Shown here: positions 23,601 through 37,210 of the stretch, piece by piece
Position numbering within the stretch: the stretch's first letter is position 1
Layout of the letters: every line of letters begins with the position of its first letter
Origin: Fratercula arctica
Taxonomy: Eukaryota; Chordata; Aves; Charadriiformes; Alcidae
Direction of reading: 5' to 3'
Assembly: GCA_947846985.1 (NCBI GenBank)
Contig: CANTUZ010000008.1
Location: 23,827,352-23,891,351 of the forward strand
Length of the DNA: 64,000 nucleotides
Notes under the pieces: model-generated
Database searches by the model: none
Told to the model about the DNA's origin: nothing
What the model saw: only the letters and a program-made list of their open reading frames with translations
Position numbers and translations under genes: made by a program

Positions 23601-26600
23601 AAAGTATTGTTATACTGGAACATAAAGCAACAGCTCCAGATCAGTGCAGTTACATTGCACAGCAAAGTCTCACATCCACATTTTTCAATTGTTGCTACCA
23701 TTTATCTTTTCACATATTAAACATTCGCAGTTTAATCTTAAACTCTCACTTTTTTTAAAAACTCAAAATCAGATTGTCTTTTATTTCAGAAAAATGTAGT
23801 CCTTCCTATTATGAAGCTAGATGGTAAACAAACATTTCAAATAGTTAACAACAAGAAGATCATATTCTCAGCAAATAAAATCATTGTGGCATCATTAGCC
23901 TGTGCTGTTTTAGATGTTTGAAAACCAGGGCTTCTTCAAAAGGAAATGTATGGTTTTTAAATACCACATTTTGACATTAAGTTCAGAAGGTTAGGGCTTA
24001 ATCTTGAAATTTACAAGTTCCACAACAAAAAAAAAAAAAAAAAAAACAAAAAACATAAAAAATTATAATAGTAATCCTTCCCATCTTTTCATTAAAGCAA
24101 GAAGCAAAACCAATCAAACCAAAACCAAATAAACAAAGGGGAAAAAAACTCTACCCAGTCCCTAAATCAGTGCTTTCCTTCTCCTGGAATGGACTATGTT
24201 ATTCTTCAGAGATGTTGAAAACTGGATTTGCAATGGAAAATTTACCTCAGCTACTGAAGTCTGGAAAGCATATAATAGCAACAACAGCATGAAATTCATC
24301 CTTTACCCTGGCTTGAGGTGCTATTTGCCTTGCTGGTTTATAGTGTTTGTGCTCAAAGCTCCTTCTCCACATACACAAATGCTTCAACATGTACACTAAA
24401 AACATCATAGCAAGTAATTAAATCTCAGATTAAGAAGAGTAGGGAAGCTGAAAAGCAAATCTTTAACTGTTTAATTTAATTTTTTTTTTACAAATTATTC
24501 CAAACCTGACAGTGTAGATGATAAAACTAACTGAGAAGAAAGCATTAACTCAGAGAAGTTCAACTCTACCTGCTGAAGTTGCACAAGCCTGCCAGCACAT
24601 GAGGACTCAGAGGGTTACCAACCCCAGAGAGGGAAGAAGGTTGCAGCAACTTTCAAGATGGCCTCGTTATCTCCAGGAAAAAAAAAAAAAATTATAGCTA
24701 GCTGCAAACCCTGTATCCTGTCTGCTACATGTGTCTTTTTGTATAAAGTATTTCATATTTTAATGCAACAGAAATCAGCCATGGATCTGAGGTGGGGAGA
24801 ACCAGATCAGAAAACAGAAAGTAAAACAGCACATCCAGTCGCTCTTTACCTTTCTCTTCATCCAACACCCCAGCACACAAAGGGATAATAAAGAGCTTGA
24901 TTTTGCACCACAGCATGTTCCGTTACCCTGTTACCATCCTCATCACCACAGCTTAGCTGATCTGCACATATTTTCATTCTTTCTGCTGCCAAAAGGGCTC
25001 TTGTACTCTACAGAGAGGAGTTTTTCTAATTACTGTATCTTTGCCTTGTTAACATACATAAAGCATTATGGCATATGTTTGTCAGCAAAAAGTAATGCAG
25101 TGACAGAACTAAGATCTTGACATCACAGCATATCATCACTCACTGTAATACATAAAGGATTTTATGTATGTATATGTGTGTGTACATCGTAAAAAGTAGA
25201 AGAAGAGAGGGAACATGTATACATAAAAGGAGAAAGAACAGAGAAATTAAATACCTGTTAACTACATTATACCAAAACCATTTCTGCTAAAGCATTTGTT
25301 AAATTAGAAAGTGGACTATTTACCTGAACACCAGAGTGACAATCACATACAACATAAGAAACAGCTTTCAGAAATACAAGGGCAAGAACAACTCTTATTT
25401 ATGTTTAGAGGCAAATGCCAGTCTGATCCACCTGACAGTGATAGAAACTTGGCCAGGAAGATAGAAACTAAAAGTAGGGCCTCTGTGAAAATGGATTACT
25501 AACTTTCTATTGATTTCTTTCCACTTCGTTAGGAATCAAATTGTTGTAAGACTCAGTTTGGAGCTCCCAGGTTTTTGCTCAGTAGGTTCGACTCAGTAAC
25601 CTTTGTGACACATCTATTTCTATTTATTATATTCAAGTCTAAAATGGAATTTGCACTTCCTTCATGTCCTCCTATTGATTTGATTTTCTCTGGCTACAAG
25701 AAGGGTCATTAGGTTTAACGTAGGTCACCAGGATGCACGCTGATTTGTAAGTGAATGTAAGGCAAAGTGATATTAGGTGTTACAAAAACACAGACAGAGC
25801 AAAGGGGACTGTAGAGAAAGTTAAAAAAAAAAGTGCTGAATATTCTTCTAAGAGAGAAAATAACAGCAAGGCATAAAGAATACAACACTAGTTATGTTCT
25901 GCTTTCCAAAAATAAACCTCTCCATATAGCAACACATAAATAAATAAAATAGAGGTTATAATTGAGAACAGTGGTTTGGGGTGAACGCACAGGAAGTCTA
26001 CTTACCAAGACAGAGGAAGAAGGCCTGGCCCAAAGGGGATACTGAAGCCATTTGTCAATGGAATCTCTGTTTATACTCACTGTGGACCCAATTCAGCTGC
26101 TACAGTGTTAAATAAGAATATTCATATGAATCTGGATCTCTGCAATCTTACAGTTATAGCCAGAGGTTGTGCAGCAAATTTCAATACGTAGTGAGTTTTA
26201 TACCATTTTCCTAGCCAAAGTCCAGCTAACTACCTGGTTTTTCTACCTAAATCCTTCTTGTACTTTTAGATGTACAAGGCGCTGTTTTGACCTGTCACGA
26301 AAAACACGCATGCTACTACATCCAGTTGGGGGCAGCCTTCTTCCACATCACAGCTGGCTGCGTTATCACGTCATCCTGAATCACACTATGCAGTCATTTT
26401 GCATGATCTCCTATACATTTTGGTATCTCTTGATGAGTTCTGCATATGTTAGTTACAATGTTAGTTACACTCAGTACTATTTTGTTGGTGATCACTTTGC
26501 TACTAGTCAGGTAAAATCTAAGAAACAGGTCAAGAGAATAAAAGAAATAAAAATATCAGTGGAGCACTTGCTCCAGTACAGACATACCATTAAGGAGGCC

Positions 26601-29047
26601 CCTCCAGCAGAATAAGCAACCTGTAGTCATATCCAACAGAAGGATTAGACAGCAGATAAAACTAGCTCAGATTGTATATTTGAACAAATTTATAATAAAG
26701 GGAGATTATTCCAAACCCTGTATCTTTTCCTGTCACTCCTTCTGACAGTGTGAAGAGTCTGTGACACCCTTCTAATATTAGTAGAGGATTTCCAGAAAGA
26801 GGGAACTTCTCATATATAGAAAGGATTATGCATTTAAGATATTGAAATGATACTCGGTAATTCTGATTTTCAGTACTGACTCTGTCATAGACTTACAAAT
26901 TATTTCAAGAGTCCTTAATGTTTCCATTTCTCACTGTTTCTCATACCATAAATTATTGCTTATCACATATGCAGCCACTATGCAGGTGTAAATATAAAAT
27001 ATTAAAGCTAGGAAGGCAGAATTTAGTGCAGTGGTTCTGTAATCTCTTTGTGTCAGGACAATTTTCTGGGGCCATATACATCTGATTGTAACCTTAAAAA
27101 AAATGTATATACGTTTGTGTGTGATCCCGTATGTGTACACATATATTTATGTGCATGTGCATGAATAGATCCCCTGCACCAAAGCACAAATGAGACAGAA
27201 TCCACTTTTGCACCGTGGCCCAGATTAGAAAATTCAGGTCGGATTCTATATTACCTGATCATCTTTACAGCTGTGGAAGCACTGGGAAATGCGCGCTCAA
27301 AAAATTCTAAATTAAACTAAATGAGACATGCAATTATTAGATCATACAGATAATTATACTGGGAGGAGGATATATCACATTATTTTTGGTGTGTCACTTA
27401 AAGTTCATGGCCACAAAACACGCAGCTATGTCACCGTTACGTTTTACTTACTTTAGCCAGTCTCATCTACACAACTGAAATTATTTAAGATATTTCATCA
27501 ACTCAGGGGCTTCTTCAAATCATTTCAAGAATTAAATCTTTGTGTTTTTCCCTCCAGCTTTGTCACATGTACCTTTTTACAAACAAAATCATCCTATCTG
27601 CTGTTAATAATGAAAAGCAAATCTCATGAGGATCATGAGTACTCAGCACATCTTAATGCTGATTCCAAAATTAAAAGCCAGAGGGACTTCTTTTCCCTTT
27701 CTCTGAGGTCTTCCAGCAAATTATTGATTCTTGCTGATCTCCTTCCATTAATACGTTTCTTTCTTACAGCATGAATGATTGCATTAAAGTGCTTAGTAAC
27801 TCTCTAATCATGTACATCTCCTGGGGCTGAAAAGAGCTTTGGTTTTAAAAGTAATTTGTTTCAAATGAGGCCTTATGCATCCTAATGTGAGGGTCAGGGG
27901 CTCAGGGAAAAAAGAAAAAGTTTTCAGGGATTGTATTTGTGAGATCCAGAAATTTAAGACATTTAAGGTTTGACAGAATAATAACTCAAGTCCGTACCTT
28001 CTGAAAATCAACTACCATTAATAAACGCCTATGAAAAATCTACTAATATAAAATTGAGTAGTTTTGAACCTTCCTGTTCACAAAATATATACTACTAGAA
28101 AAAAAAAAAAAAAAAAGTGTAAATAGACTCCAGCCTTTGGTAACCTTAAAGTCAGACTTACTGTCAACACAAAGTGTGAAAAAAATGAAGCCATAGTACT
28201 TAGGATTTTTTCCTAAATATTGCAGCAGCAATTTATTCTCATCCTAGAAGTCCATCTAAGCTGTGTGATGCCCAGGATTTTTCCCCTCACATTCCAGGCA
28301 AGGCTCTCACACTGCTGCCAGCATGTGAAAGGAGAACCTGCCATCAGCACAACTTGTTTCACCTAACTTAGGTTATGGATCAAGCCCAGGTCCTTTACAG
28401 TTGAAATTCAGTCATGATGACAAACCATAATAATGTAAAAGTCCCACAGAATACTCCAGCAAAACACAGTTGCACCTATTGAGAAGACACTGGGGTTGCA
28501 CATTTTGGCCATGCAGGTTGAAAAGAATGTATTCCACAAGTATCCTACCTCCTACTAGACACAATGATTTGTGCCTTCTGAGCTAAAGTAAAATCTTAAG
28601 CCTTTTTTTTTTAGAAAAAAAAGAACAACTCCCTTCAGAATTTTTAAAGGGCTTTAAGACAGGTAAAGGACGCACAGAAAAATATATACATTGAATTTCT
28701 GATTTGCTTTAGTACAAAGCCTTTCATACCAGTTAAGCTGCAATTAAGGTACCAATTAAACCTCAAAGAGATGGTGAGCTCAATATCCCAATGGGACAAG
28801 CAAATGCTTTCACTTCCTGTAATAAGATCTTTATGTTGCTTGGCATGAATTTGTTTAAAAGCCATCAGTGGTTACACGCTATATGGAAAGTCCTGTATTC
28901 CCACAAGCAGCCACAAAATCCTGTGCAGCAAGGTCAGAGGACCCGTAGCACAAGTGATTAGCACTGAAGGAAGGGGACTTGATCCACATAACGCCAGATA
29001 TGTAGACAACATATACAAATACAGAGGATCTTCTGTACATAACATTC
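20669..29047. other. single-copy DNA, no gene seen
   Basis: I find no recognisable gene or transposon in this stretch. It contains A-runs at 24027-24046 and 28099-28116 and a TG-rich patch near 25165-25185. The longest open frame, 148 codons at 26169-26615 on the plus strand, has no recognisable domain. A minus-strand GTAAGT near 26003 follows a short open segment but lacks a good acceptor. Confidence 0.55.
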
Positions 29048-29183
29048 TGGAAACATTCAAAGTCAGGTTGGACGGGGCTTTGAGCAACCTGATCTAGTTG
29101 AAGATGTCCCTGCTCATGGCAGAGGGTTGGACTAGGTGGCCTTTAAAGGCCCCTTCCAACCCAAACCATTCTGTGATTCTGTA
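29048..29183 (+). mobile_element. CR1 LINE 3' stub
   Basis: This is a very short CR1 copy holding only the last codons of ORF2 and the 3' UTR. It begins near CTGGAAACATTCAAAG (LETFK of the conserved C-terminus) and continues through GGGCTTTGAGCAACCTGATC, TGGACTAGGTGGCCTTTAAA and CCTTCCAACCCAAACC to ATTCTGTGATTCTGT. It closely resembles the 3' end of the 48.23 kb copy (shared GAGCAACCTGATCTAGTTG). About 135 bp remain, a strongly 5'-truncated insertion. Confidence 0.9.
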
Positions 29184-30365
29184 TGTTGCTCAAACTCTTG
29201 CAATAAGGTCATATACAGGAGTGGTAGTTTTAACAACTTCATATCTGCCAGACTGGAGTTCATATTCTGCACTGAACGGTGGATTGCAAAGTATAATTCA
29301 TCTCAAATATTAATTTCTATAGAATGGACATTTCTTTATTCCTCCCACTTCATCTGCTGCGCCTGTTCAGCAGCATAAAGTGATTTGTTGGTGCAGGCAG
29401 AAAAGGGAGAAACCAGAGGTCTCCACAACAGTCACTGAAGATAAAAGAAGTTTGTACCAGTACCTTGATGGAGTGGGTCTGTCAGAGAAACTACACTTTC
29501 CGTCCTAAGATGATCTGGTTCCCTGAATATGTAGGGCAAACCATCTAACTGGTTTTGCTTATCCAGGGGATATGCTGCAACTTCCAATGTGCAAAATTTG
29601 ATAGGTTGGTAACATTTCCAGGTGTCCACCGCGTAATGTGTTAAGCTATAGGGTGTGTTAAATCTGAGAAGAGGTCCAATCTCTGCAACATTAGCAAGCC
29701 AGGACAAAACTGCAGCTCAGCACAGGTTCCCTAGTGGGGATCCTAAGTTTTTCCAGATTGGATTCACTTTGAATGCAAAAACTGAAAGCAAAATTGAAGA
29801 CATTAAACAAGTAAGCAGGAGTCATTGACAATCAAAATTGTTTACTTTCAGAAAGCTCTAATCTTCTAGACCTGAATGTTTTTGGTTTAGTTCTTTCCAT
29901 TCAGATATTCAGTAACTTAGAGATAAGAAATTTTATAACACCCACTGTCTTTTCCCAATAACTGTTAATTTTGTTTATGAGACCATCCTTAGCTTGAATC
30001 ATACAATAAATTTAAACCCATTCCTGCCCTTTTCCTTCATATGTCATCACTGTCTTCAGGGAACTTGCTTCTAACTGAAGCCAGTGGAAGTTTCTTCTTG
30101 CAAGAAAGATAAAAACAAACAATATTAATTAAAACAAATCAATTAAATATGTCGCACAAGTTCTGTTACTGGCTAAAACCTGTATAAAATGATATTACAG
30201 AGTAGCTTTTAGTTACCTTCACTTTTTTTTGTACTGCTAAAGTCAATTTAATTCCATGCATACAGCAGATAACAGATTACTTGATACATTTTTCACCAAC
30301 CATTATGCTAAGAAGCAACTGGTTTAGATGTTATTGCCAACCAGAAAAACATGTGTTAAGAACAT

Positions 30366-30387
30366 GTGTGTGTATATATACACACAC
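30366..30387. repeat. perfect 22-bp palindrome
   Basis: A GT run, a central TATATATA and a matching AC run form a perfect reverse-complement palindrome centred between 30376 and 30377. It arises from adjoining TG, TA and CA microsatellites. Confidence 0.95.
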
Positions 30388-33300
30388 CTAGACATTCCTC
30401 TATTGCAACCTTACGTACTTCCCAAGTAACAGAAAATGGGCTGTAACATTTCATTTGTTGCAAAATAAAACTTCCAGTTCAACACAAAAGTAATTAACTG
30501 GAGCATATTGAATCTACAAGCAGTAGGTTAAATGCATAGGTTAAGTGCATAGATTAATGTATTCATGTTATTTATATGCCAGTCCTGTATCTTCCCCCTG
30601 CACGCACTGAAGCACAAACATGTCTACCCATTGCAAGAGCATCTCAGCCAGCAGCTTGATTTGATCGACATAATTCTTGTCTGCCACCACAAACACAAGA
30701 TCACTGAAAATGAAACGTTCCACTTCATTTGACCTTTTCTGGTAGAAATATATTAAACATGTATAAAAATTGTACATTTTCTTCCATTGATTTCAGAATG
30801 TATTCAACCTGAAAGCAACAGAACATGGATTTCAAGAGCTGTCAGACACTCAATTTACTGCTGTTCTGGGTACTAAAATGCACAGGGGTTGGAGAACATA
30901 AAAAAACAAAGCTACAGTTACATGCTCGGAATATAGAACATCCAAAAGAGAAGTCAAATATTTGCCAGCAGGTTTCCCAAGCTTGTATTTCTGTTTATTT
31001 GTGCATTTGCTATGCAGACTACTTAGAGACAGTATTTTTTCCGCTCTCTCTCATTTAAATATTAATTATTAAGTATTAATATATTACATAATAATATCTG
31101 CATAAAAGCTTATATGTGTTTGAGCATTAACATGAGTATATAAATATTTATGCACGCACCTGCCCAGTAATTAAGGTTTTTCTTCTGCACGTTTACACAG
31201 AGACTTAAATGCAGAAGTGATCTTATTGACTTCCAACCAGACTACTCCCACATTTAAAATCATGTATTTTTACTACATATCCTGACATTAACATTATCCC
31301 GTACATGGTATAAGCAGATTTTCAGGCTTTGCAGATCACCTTCTTACAGAAAGAGATATCAGTAGCAAAGGGCATGGAAATATTCTACATGCAACTTGTT
31401 CTTATTTGCATAATAAATACCAGTCTTGGACAGAGATAGTCAAGTGACATGTCTTTCACCTCCCTGGGAGCCTAACTCTGTGCTTACTTTGCTGACTAAA
31501 TTAACTCAGATCAGAGAACAGAGCACACAATTATATTCCTGCCACTAAAAAGAAAAAAAAAAAAAAAGTAAACACAGAACAAAAAGAAATATCTTCCTTG
31601 AAACTTCAGCACACCACATGGTGCATTGGTAAATAAAAGTAGTGCTGACCTCCCCCTGTCGATAGTGACACAGAAGCCTCTGTAGCCACACCACCTGCTG
31701 ACATGCTGTAACTGGTATCCCAGGACAGCACATTAAAAAAAAGAATTTATCACAAGATTTTAATAGTAGGTTCAGGAATTTACCAATACTATTTTCATTT
31801 CATCTGCATGTGGTGGTCTCATCAGGATTTAACAAAGACTCTCACCATCACATTACCTGTGATTCATGTTATAAAACTCTCACATGCTTCTGCAATAGTG
31901 CAAAGGGCTTTAGTTAGGTTATTTTAGTATTCCCAAAAGAACTTTTCATGTCTTTCCAATGAGGTATCAGCTATATTAGCAGGCATAGAACTTCAGTTTC
32001 TTACATCTGAGGCTCTGGGCTTACTGCCCATGGCCTTCATTCTTCAAGAGAAGCTTTCACTCGGCAGGCCTCTGGTCTCCAACAGGAGTATGCCCTGAAG
32101 AAGTTCTGAGCAAGCACTGCACAATGTAGGAGAAGGAAGCAAGTATGGCAACCTTTTCTTGTAAAAAAGATATTCATAGTTTGCAGGGTTGCTCTTTTTC
32201 CTTTTTTCAAATATAAATCAGTGGCATTTTAAACATTATAAAATGACAACCAATTAAACAAAGTAAAACACCCTCCAATAATTCCATGCTTATTCCAACT
32301 TGGATTTGGAGTGACAGCTTTATTCTGGAACTGCAAGTAGCTGGAGTTCCTTAGAATGCCGAAAGGCACCCATTTCCTCCCACAGGGGCCCAGAAACAGG
32401 TCTTCAGGGATCTTAAAGCTTGTGGCTACAAACCCCCAGTTTTTTTCACGCTTCTGATTGATTCTTGATTCATTAATTGTGTGATAAGGAGCTGCTAGTC
32501 AGGTTTGGAGAACGATCAGTATCTGGGTATCTCCAATACATATCATATTTCATGAGATAGAACTACATAAGGAGTCTAGTTTCTTCAAAAACTGTAACAA
32601 GAATGTTTAAGTGCACAAACACGTGCCTTAGTCCAGATGAGGCTATTGAGTGGTTTCAGTAATCACATTGCACAAGGACTGCTTACGGTCACTGGATACT
32701 CTTCTCTTCTTTCAAATCATTCTCTACAATCAATACTATTTTTCTTGGTCATATTGGTGAATTACTGGATGGCTTGGATAGAACTATAAGTAAAATGAGC
32801 ACTTTAAGAACTTTGGCTCTCTTTCATCTAATTTTTGTAGTTGGTCCCAGTATTTAAATTTTTTATGTAGAAAAAAGTCTATTATCTCATTCAAATCAGT
32901 ACTTAGTGTTAAGTTTACTATTAACTTAATTTGTAAAGACAAGCCTCAGATGAAATTAGAAATCCTGAATGATGAGGTCTACTAATTTTACACTGTTATT
33001 TCTTATGTGAAATTTCAATGTGTGTCAGATCATAAGTTTTTCTTTCTAGTAGGGAATAAATGCTTCAAAACACTCCCTTGAGAATAAAATGTAGCTGTCA
33101 CATTGAAAATAATGCATTTAATCTCTTTGTTACATTACAGCAACTTTAATAAGCTTTATTGTACTGTGTTTCTGTACAGCAACCCTGCAAAAAAATTCAT
33201 TTACTAAGTAAAGCAGCAGCATGATGGTCTGTACGTTTCTACCCACTTAACAATTAGATTAGTGTTTTCAAAATAGTCAAAAGCAGCAGTAAATTCCTTT

Positions 33301-36300
33301 AATAAAAGCTGGCAAACACAAGCAACCACACCAGTCATTCCTCAAAGCAAAGATGACAGTTACTTTCTAATCTTCACTGATTTAGTTGAATCTGGATTCA
33401 AATTACATACGATTTCTAGCCTTGCTTCACTCAAGACCCACTGTGCAGGTATTTCATCTTTATTTTAATGCTCATATTGAAACCTTTTCTATTACCAACA
33501 TGAAAGCCTTAAAAATGCTGACTATTTATAAAATGTGCTCTATTTTTCAGATAATTATATAAAAATTTGCATCTGGAGCCCAGAAATTAATTACATGTAT
33601 AAATCCAGCTGCAACACATAAGTCAAAAAACAACTCTCTGGACATCACTTTCCTCTGTCATGTTTAGGTGGCTGCTGCAAACTTGTCCCCCATACATGCT
33701 CATAATAAACAGCAAAGTGGCTTATAAGCATACTGCTGTTACAAGATTAAAGTGCCGATCCCATGCAGCCTGTGTAAGGATCCATTTATCTAGTACAAGC
33801 ATTCAGATTTGTATCACTAAACATTTCACTGATAAAAGTACAAAATACTCTTTGAACAGTCCAAAAAACAATCCCTCAATGTACATCTTTTTTTGTCCTT
33901 TACAAAAATAGCACAATTTTAACAAATACTTAATTCACAGACTACAACAGCCTACACATCATTGAGTAATTGCTACAGAATATTTTCTGTATTAGAAGCA
34001 CAACAGTAGCTACCATGATAGCATCATTAAGCCAAAGCAGGACACTTCTGCTTTGTGTAGAGGGGTGCAAAGTTACACTGACTTTTCTATTTCTATTTTT
34101 TGATAATATGAACTGCTAAAATTCCCCATTCTCACTTAAGCAGGGCAGAAACAATCTTGTATATGATCTGAAACTGCAGTAATAATAAACAGTCATTCAG
34201 GACTTTATAAACTGCAACCTATTTAATGTTAAGAGATGATTATCTGCTATAAAATGTTACAGTATAAGAGGGGACTGATGAGACAAAATGGAGCCAGTTG
34301 TCATGACCATATACGTAAAAGTGAGACCTCCATGACAAACCAGTATCAACTCAACTTAGTTGAAAACCAACAAAGAATTAACAAATATAATTAATGAGGG
34401 GAATAATATGGATGCAATCTGAAAAAGAAACCCCACAATATAATTAACAGTACAGGACTATTTCTCTCGTTCAGAGTAAGTAAGGAAACTAGTAAGTTAA
34501 CTGTAAGCAGTTAAATACATTCACACACTGGTTTTGTTAATAAAACTTTCAGACAGTGCACGCTGCCCATCTTGGAAAGGACTGCTTAGAAAGACGAACT
34601 TTGTGATATTCCCCTGAAGATGAGCAATCTCGAGTTTTGGCCGTGCATTGGGAAGAAGTAAATTTAGAATTCAGAGACCTCAAAATGCTTCATGGCTTCT
34701 TCTCCATCTATAGGTCCCCAATTAAAGACAGATGTTAAACATATGCTTCAGTCTATTTCAATTTAGGAAGTCAGCGAAGCATGTGCCGAAGGCTCACATT
34801 TGGCACAGGGATCATTGTAGAAGTAGAGAATTTAGTAATAAGTAACACTTAACTCTTAAGTAGCAGCTTGCATTAGTGATCTGAAGGTGTTTAATGTAGG
34901 AAATCACCATCATTAGCTTCATTTTAACAGACGAAAAAGCTCACACACCAAAGTGAGTGATTTGTCTCCAGACATACAAAAGGCCAATAAAAAAAATCTA
35001 GGGGAAAAAGCCTGTATTATCTGATTCTCAGTTCAGACTAACAGTCTTCTCCAGTCATCTAATACAACTACCCCAAATGTTATATTTAACATAAAAAACT
35101 CAGCACTATATCAATATAGCTATTGTAAACCATCAGGTGGTGCTCTGAAAATAAGAGGTTAATGTAACACAAATCTGCAGTAAATCTAGTCCAACACAGT
35201 AAATAGATACACTCATTGATTACTTTTTTCTAGGGAATTAGAACCTGAATCTGTCAAAAATTCGGTGGTCCATATCCTCCATTATACTCATGATTTTGGA
35301 ACAGTTTCTGTATAATCTACATATCTATTTTTCTAGCCCAAAATAGTTTCCCCCAGGGACAATAAACCAGATATTTGCAAGACGTTTTTGACAAATACAT
35401 TTCCAAGAATTTCCTCTGCTTTTACTGAATTCTTGCCCAACTTCAAAAACACATGCAGACTTATTTGAGTTATTACACATGCATGAATGAAAGACTGCCA
35501 GTCAACTGTAGTGTTTCCCGGCACTTGTCATACAACCCAGAAGTATCATCAATATCATGTGAAAAATGGCCAGGACTGACAACTCTTTCATTTCAGCCTT
35601 CCTCAAAGACTCATGGACATTGTTACACTCATCCTCACGTGCCATTTCCATTAGCACAGCCTTCAGGTCCAAACCAACTCTTAAACAAGCTAAATGAAAT
35701 ATATCTCCTGTTTTGGCAGTAGTATGTACACAAGACACGCATTTGTTACCAAAACTCTGATGTTCCCTCACTGCTTTATCAGCTGTCAAACCTTATCACT
35801 TTGCTATTTCACTAATGCATTCAAAAAGATGTGGCACAGGACCCTCAGTAGCCAGTAACCAGGTTAAACTATACCAGCATTTGATCACTATCCCTAGCAA
35901 TGAAAATCATACAGAGACTTACAGACATCAATAGAACAAAGCTGTTTTAACAGACATAGTTGATCACTAGACAGATTATTTGTATTCTGGTTCTATGCCT
36001 GTTTTAAGTCAAGGGACAGTATTTTTCCAACTGCTATTTTACTATAATCCTGAAAACAGCATGTTAACAAAACTATGCTAATATTAATGTTTGGACAAAA
36101 TCAGATCCTCGGAGTTTCATTACTTATTTTGTAATTATTTTAACTATTCCCTCAACAAGAAGTATTTTTGCTTACTTCTTTAGATTTTGCAGTTTATGTA
36201 CAGAATTGTCTTTTAACTGCCTCTCTCTGGGCTCCCACAATCTTAATTCATTTGAAAAAACTATATAAACCTCTGTGCCATCTGGTAACTTTTTGCAATG

Positions 36301-37105
36301 TAATTATCCTGATAAATGTATGCATGACATTAGACATTTTCCATTACAGAGGTGACTAATGTTGCTTCTGTATATACAAATCTGTCTACAGATTTCTGTT
36401 ACAGGTCCGTTTGAGGAGGCTAACAGACTTGTTCATTTAAATTTATATCTTACTGAAACTTGACATCAAGGTTTTTTGCCAACTGCTATTTAAATTAAGT
36501 ATGACTGTTTATTCATATCAGTTTCCTGTCTTGTAAATTAGGTATACAAAGTAAAAACAAGTCAGAGAATTTGTTTTGCACATTTTTTGTATGCTGCCAA
36601 ATGAAATTTTGAATAAAATCATTGTTGCACTGTGAGAAGAAAAATAATGATTGAAGCAGCAGTTTTTCCCTTCATTTTGGAATGTTAGGAAGCTGTGTCT
36701 CTTATGTAAATTCAAGAAAGACAGCTGACTTTGAAGTTTACTCCAAAGTATTGTATGTGATCTGTGTTACACAAGACTACTTGAAAATATGAAATCACAT
36801 GTAGCACTTCTTATCCAAACATTCAGCCTGACAGTACTTGATATGTTACATCACAGTTTTGTTCATCCCAAAGAGCAGCGACATTATTGACCTGATCAGT
36901 GCTATCATGACCAAAACCACTCCAGAAGCAGACACACTTGTGCTTCTACCTGTGTAAGTATAAATAACACACGTTCAGTATTGTCAGATACCCTGCTATG
37001 CTGAAGGGAGGCACAGCAGCCCTTCCCTGCGGGAGCTTGTGTTTGCTGCTGCTCCAGATATTAAAAAATACAGCCTGCACTTGGTGAATTGAGAGCTGAG
37101 AGCAG

Positions 37106-37210
37106 CCTGCCTTGTTTTCCTCATCACTCCTCCCATTTCTTCCCCCTTCCTCCCTTTCCACATCTGCAGCCATGCTATCCCCTCCCGTCCCAGGTTTTCT
37201 CCTTGCTTTC
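37106..37210. other. pyrimidine-rich tract
   Basis: The plus strand is strongly biased to C and T (for example CCTCCCATTTCTTCCCCCTT) in an otherwise AT-rich region. The minus-strand frame across it encodes only Arg/Gly/Glu-rich low-complexity sequence. It could be an old simple repeat or a strand-asymmetric tract; I see no gene. Confidence 0.6.

Noticed and set aside
25892..26095. Possible minus-strand exon ending at GTAAGT near 26003
   Set aside because: The donor is good, but the upstream acceptor lacks a pyrimidine tract and the short peptide has no support.
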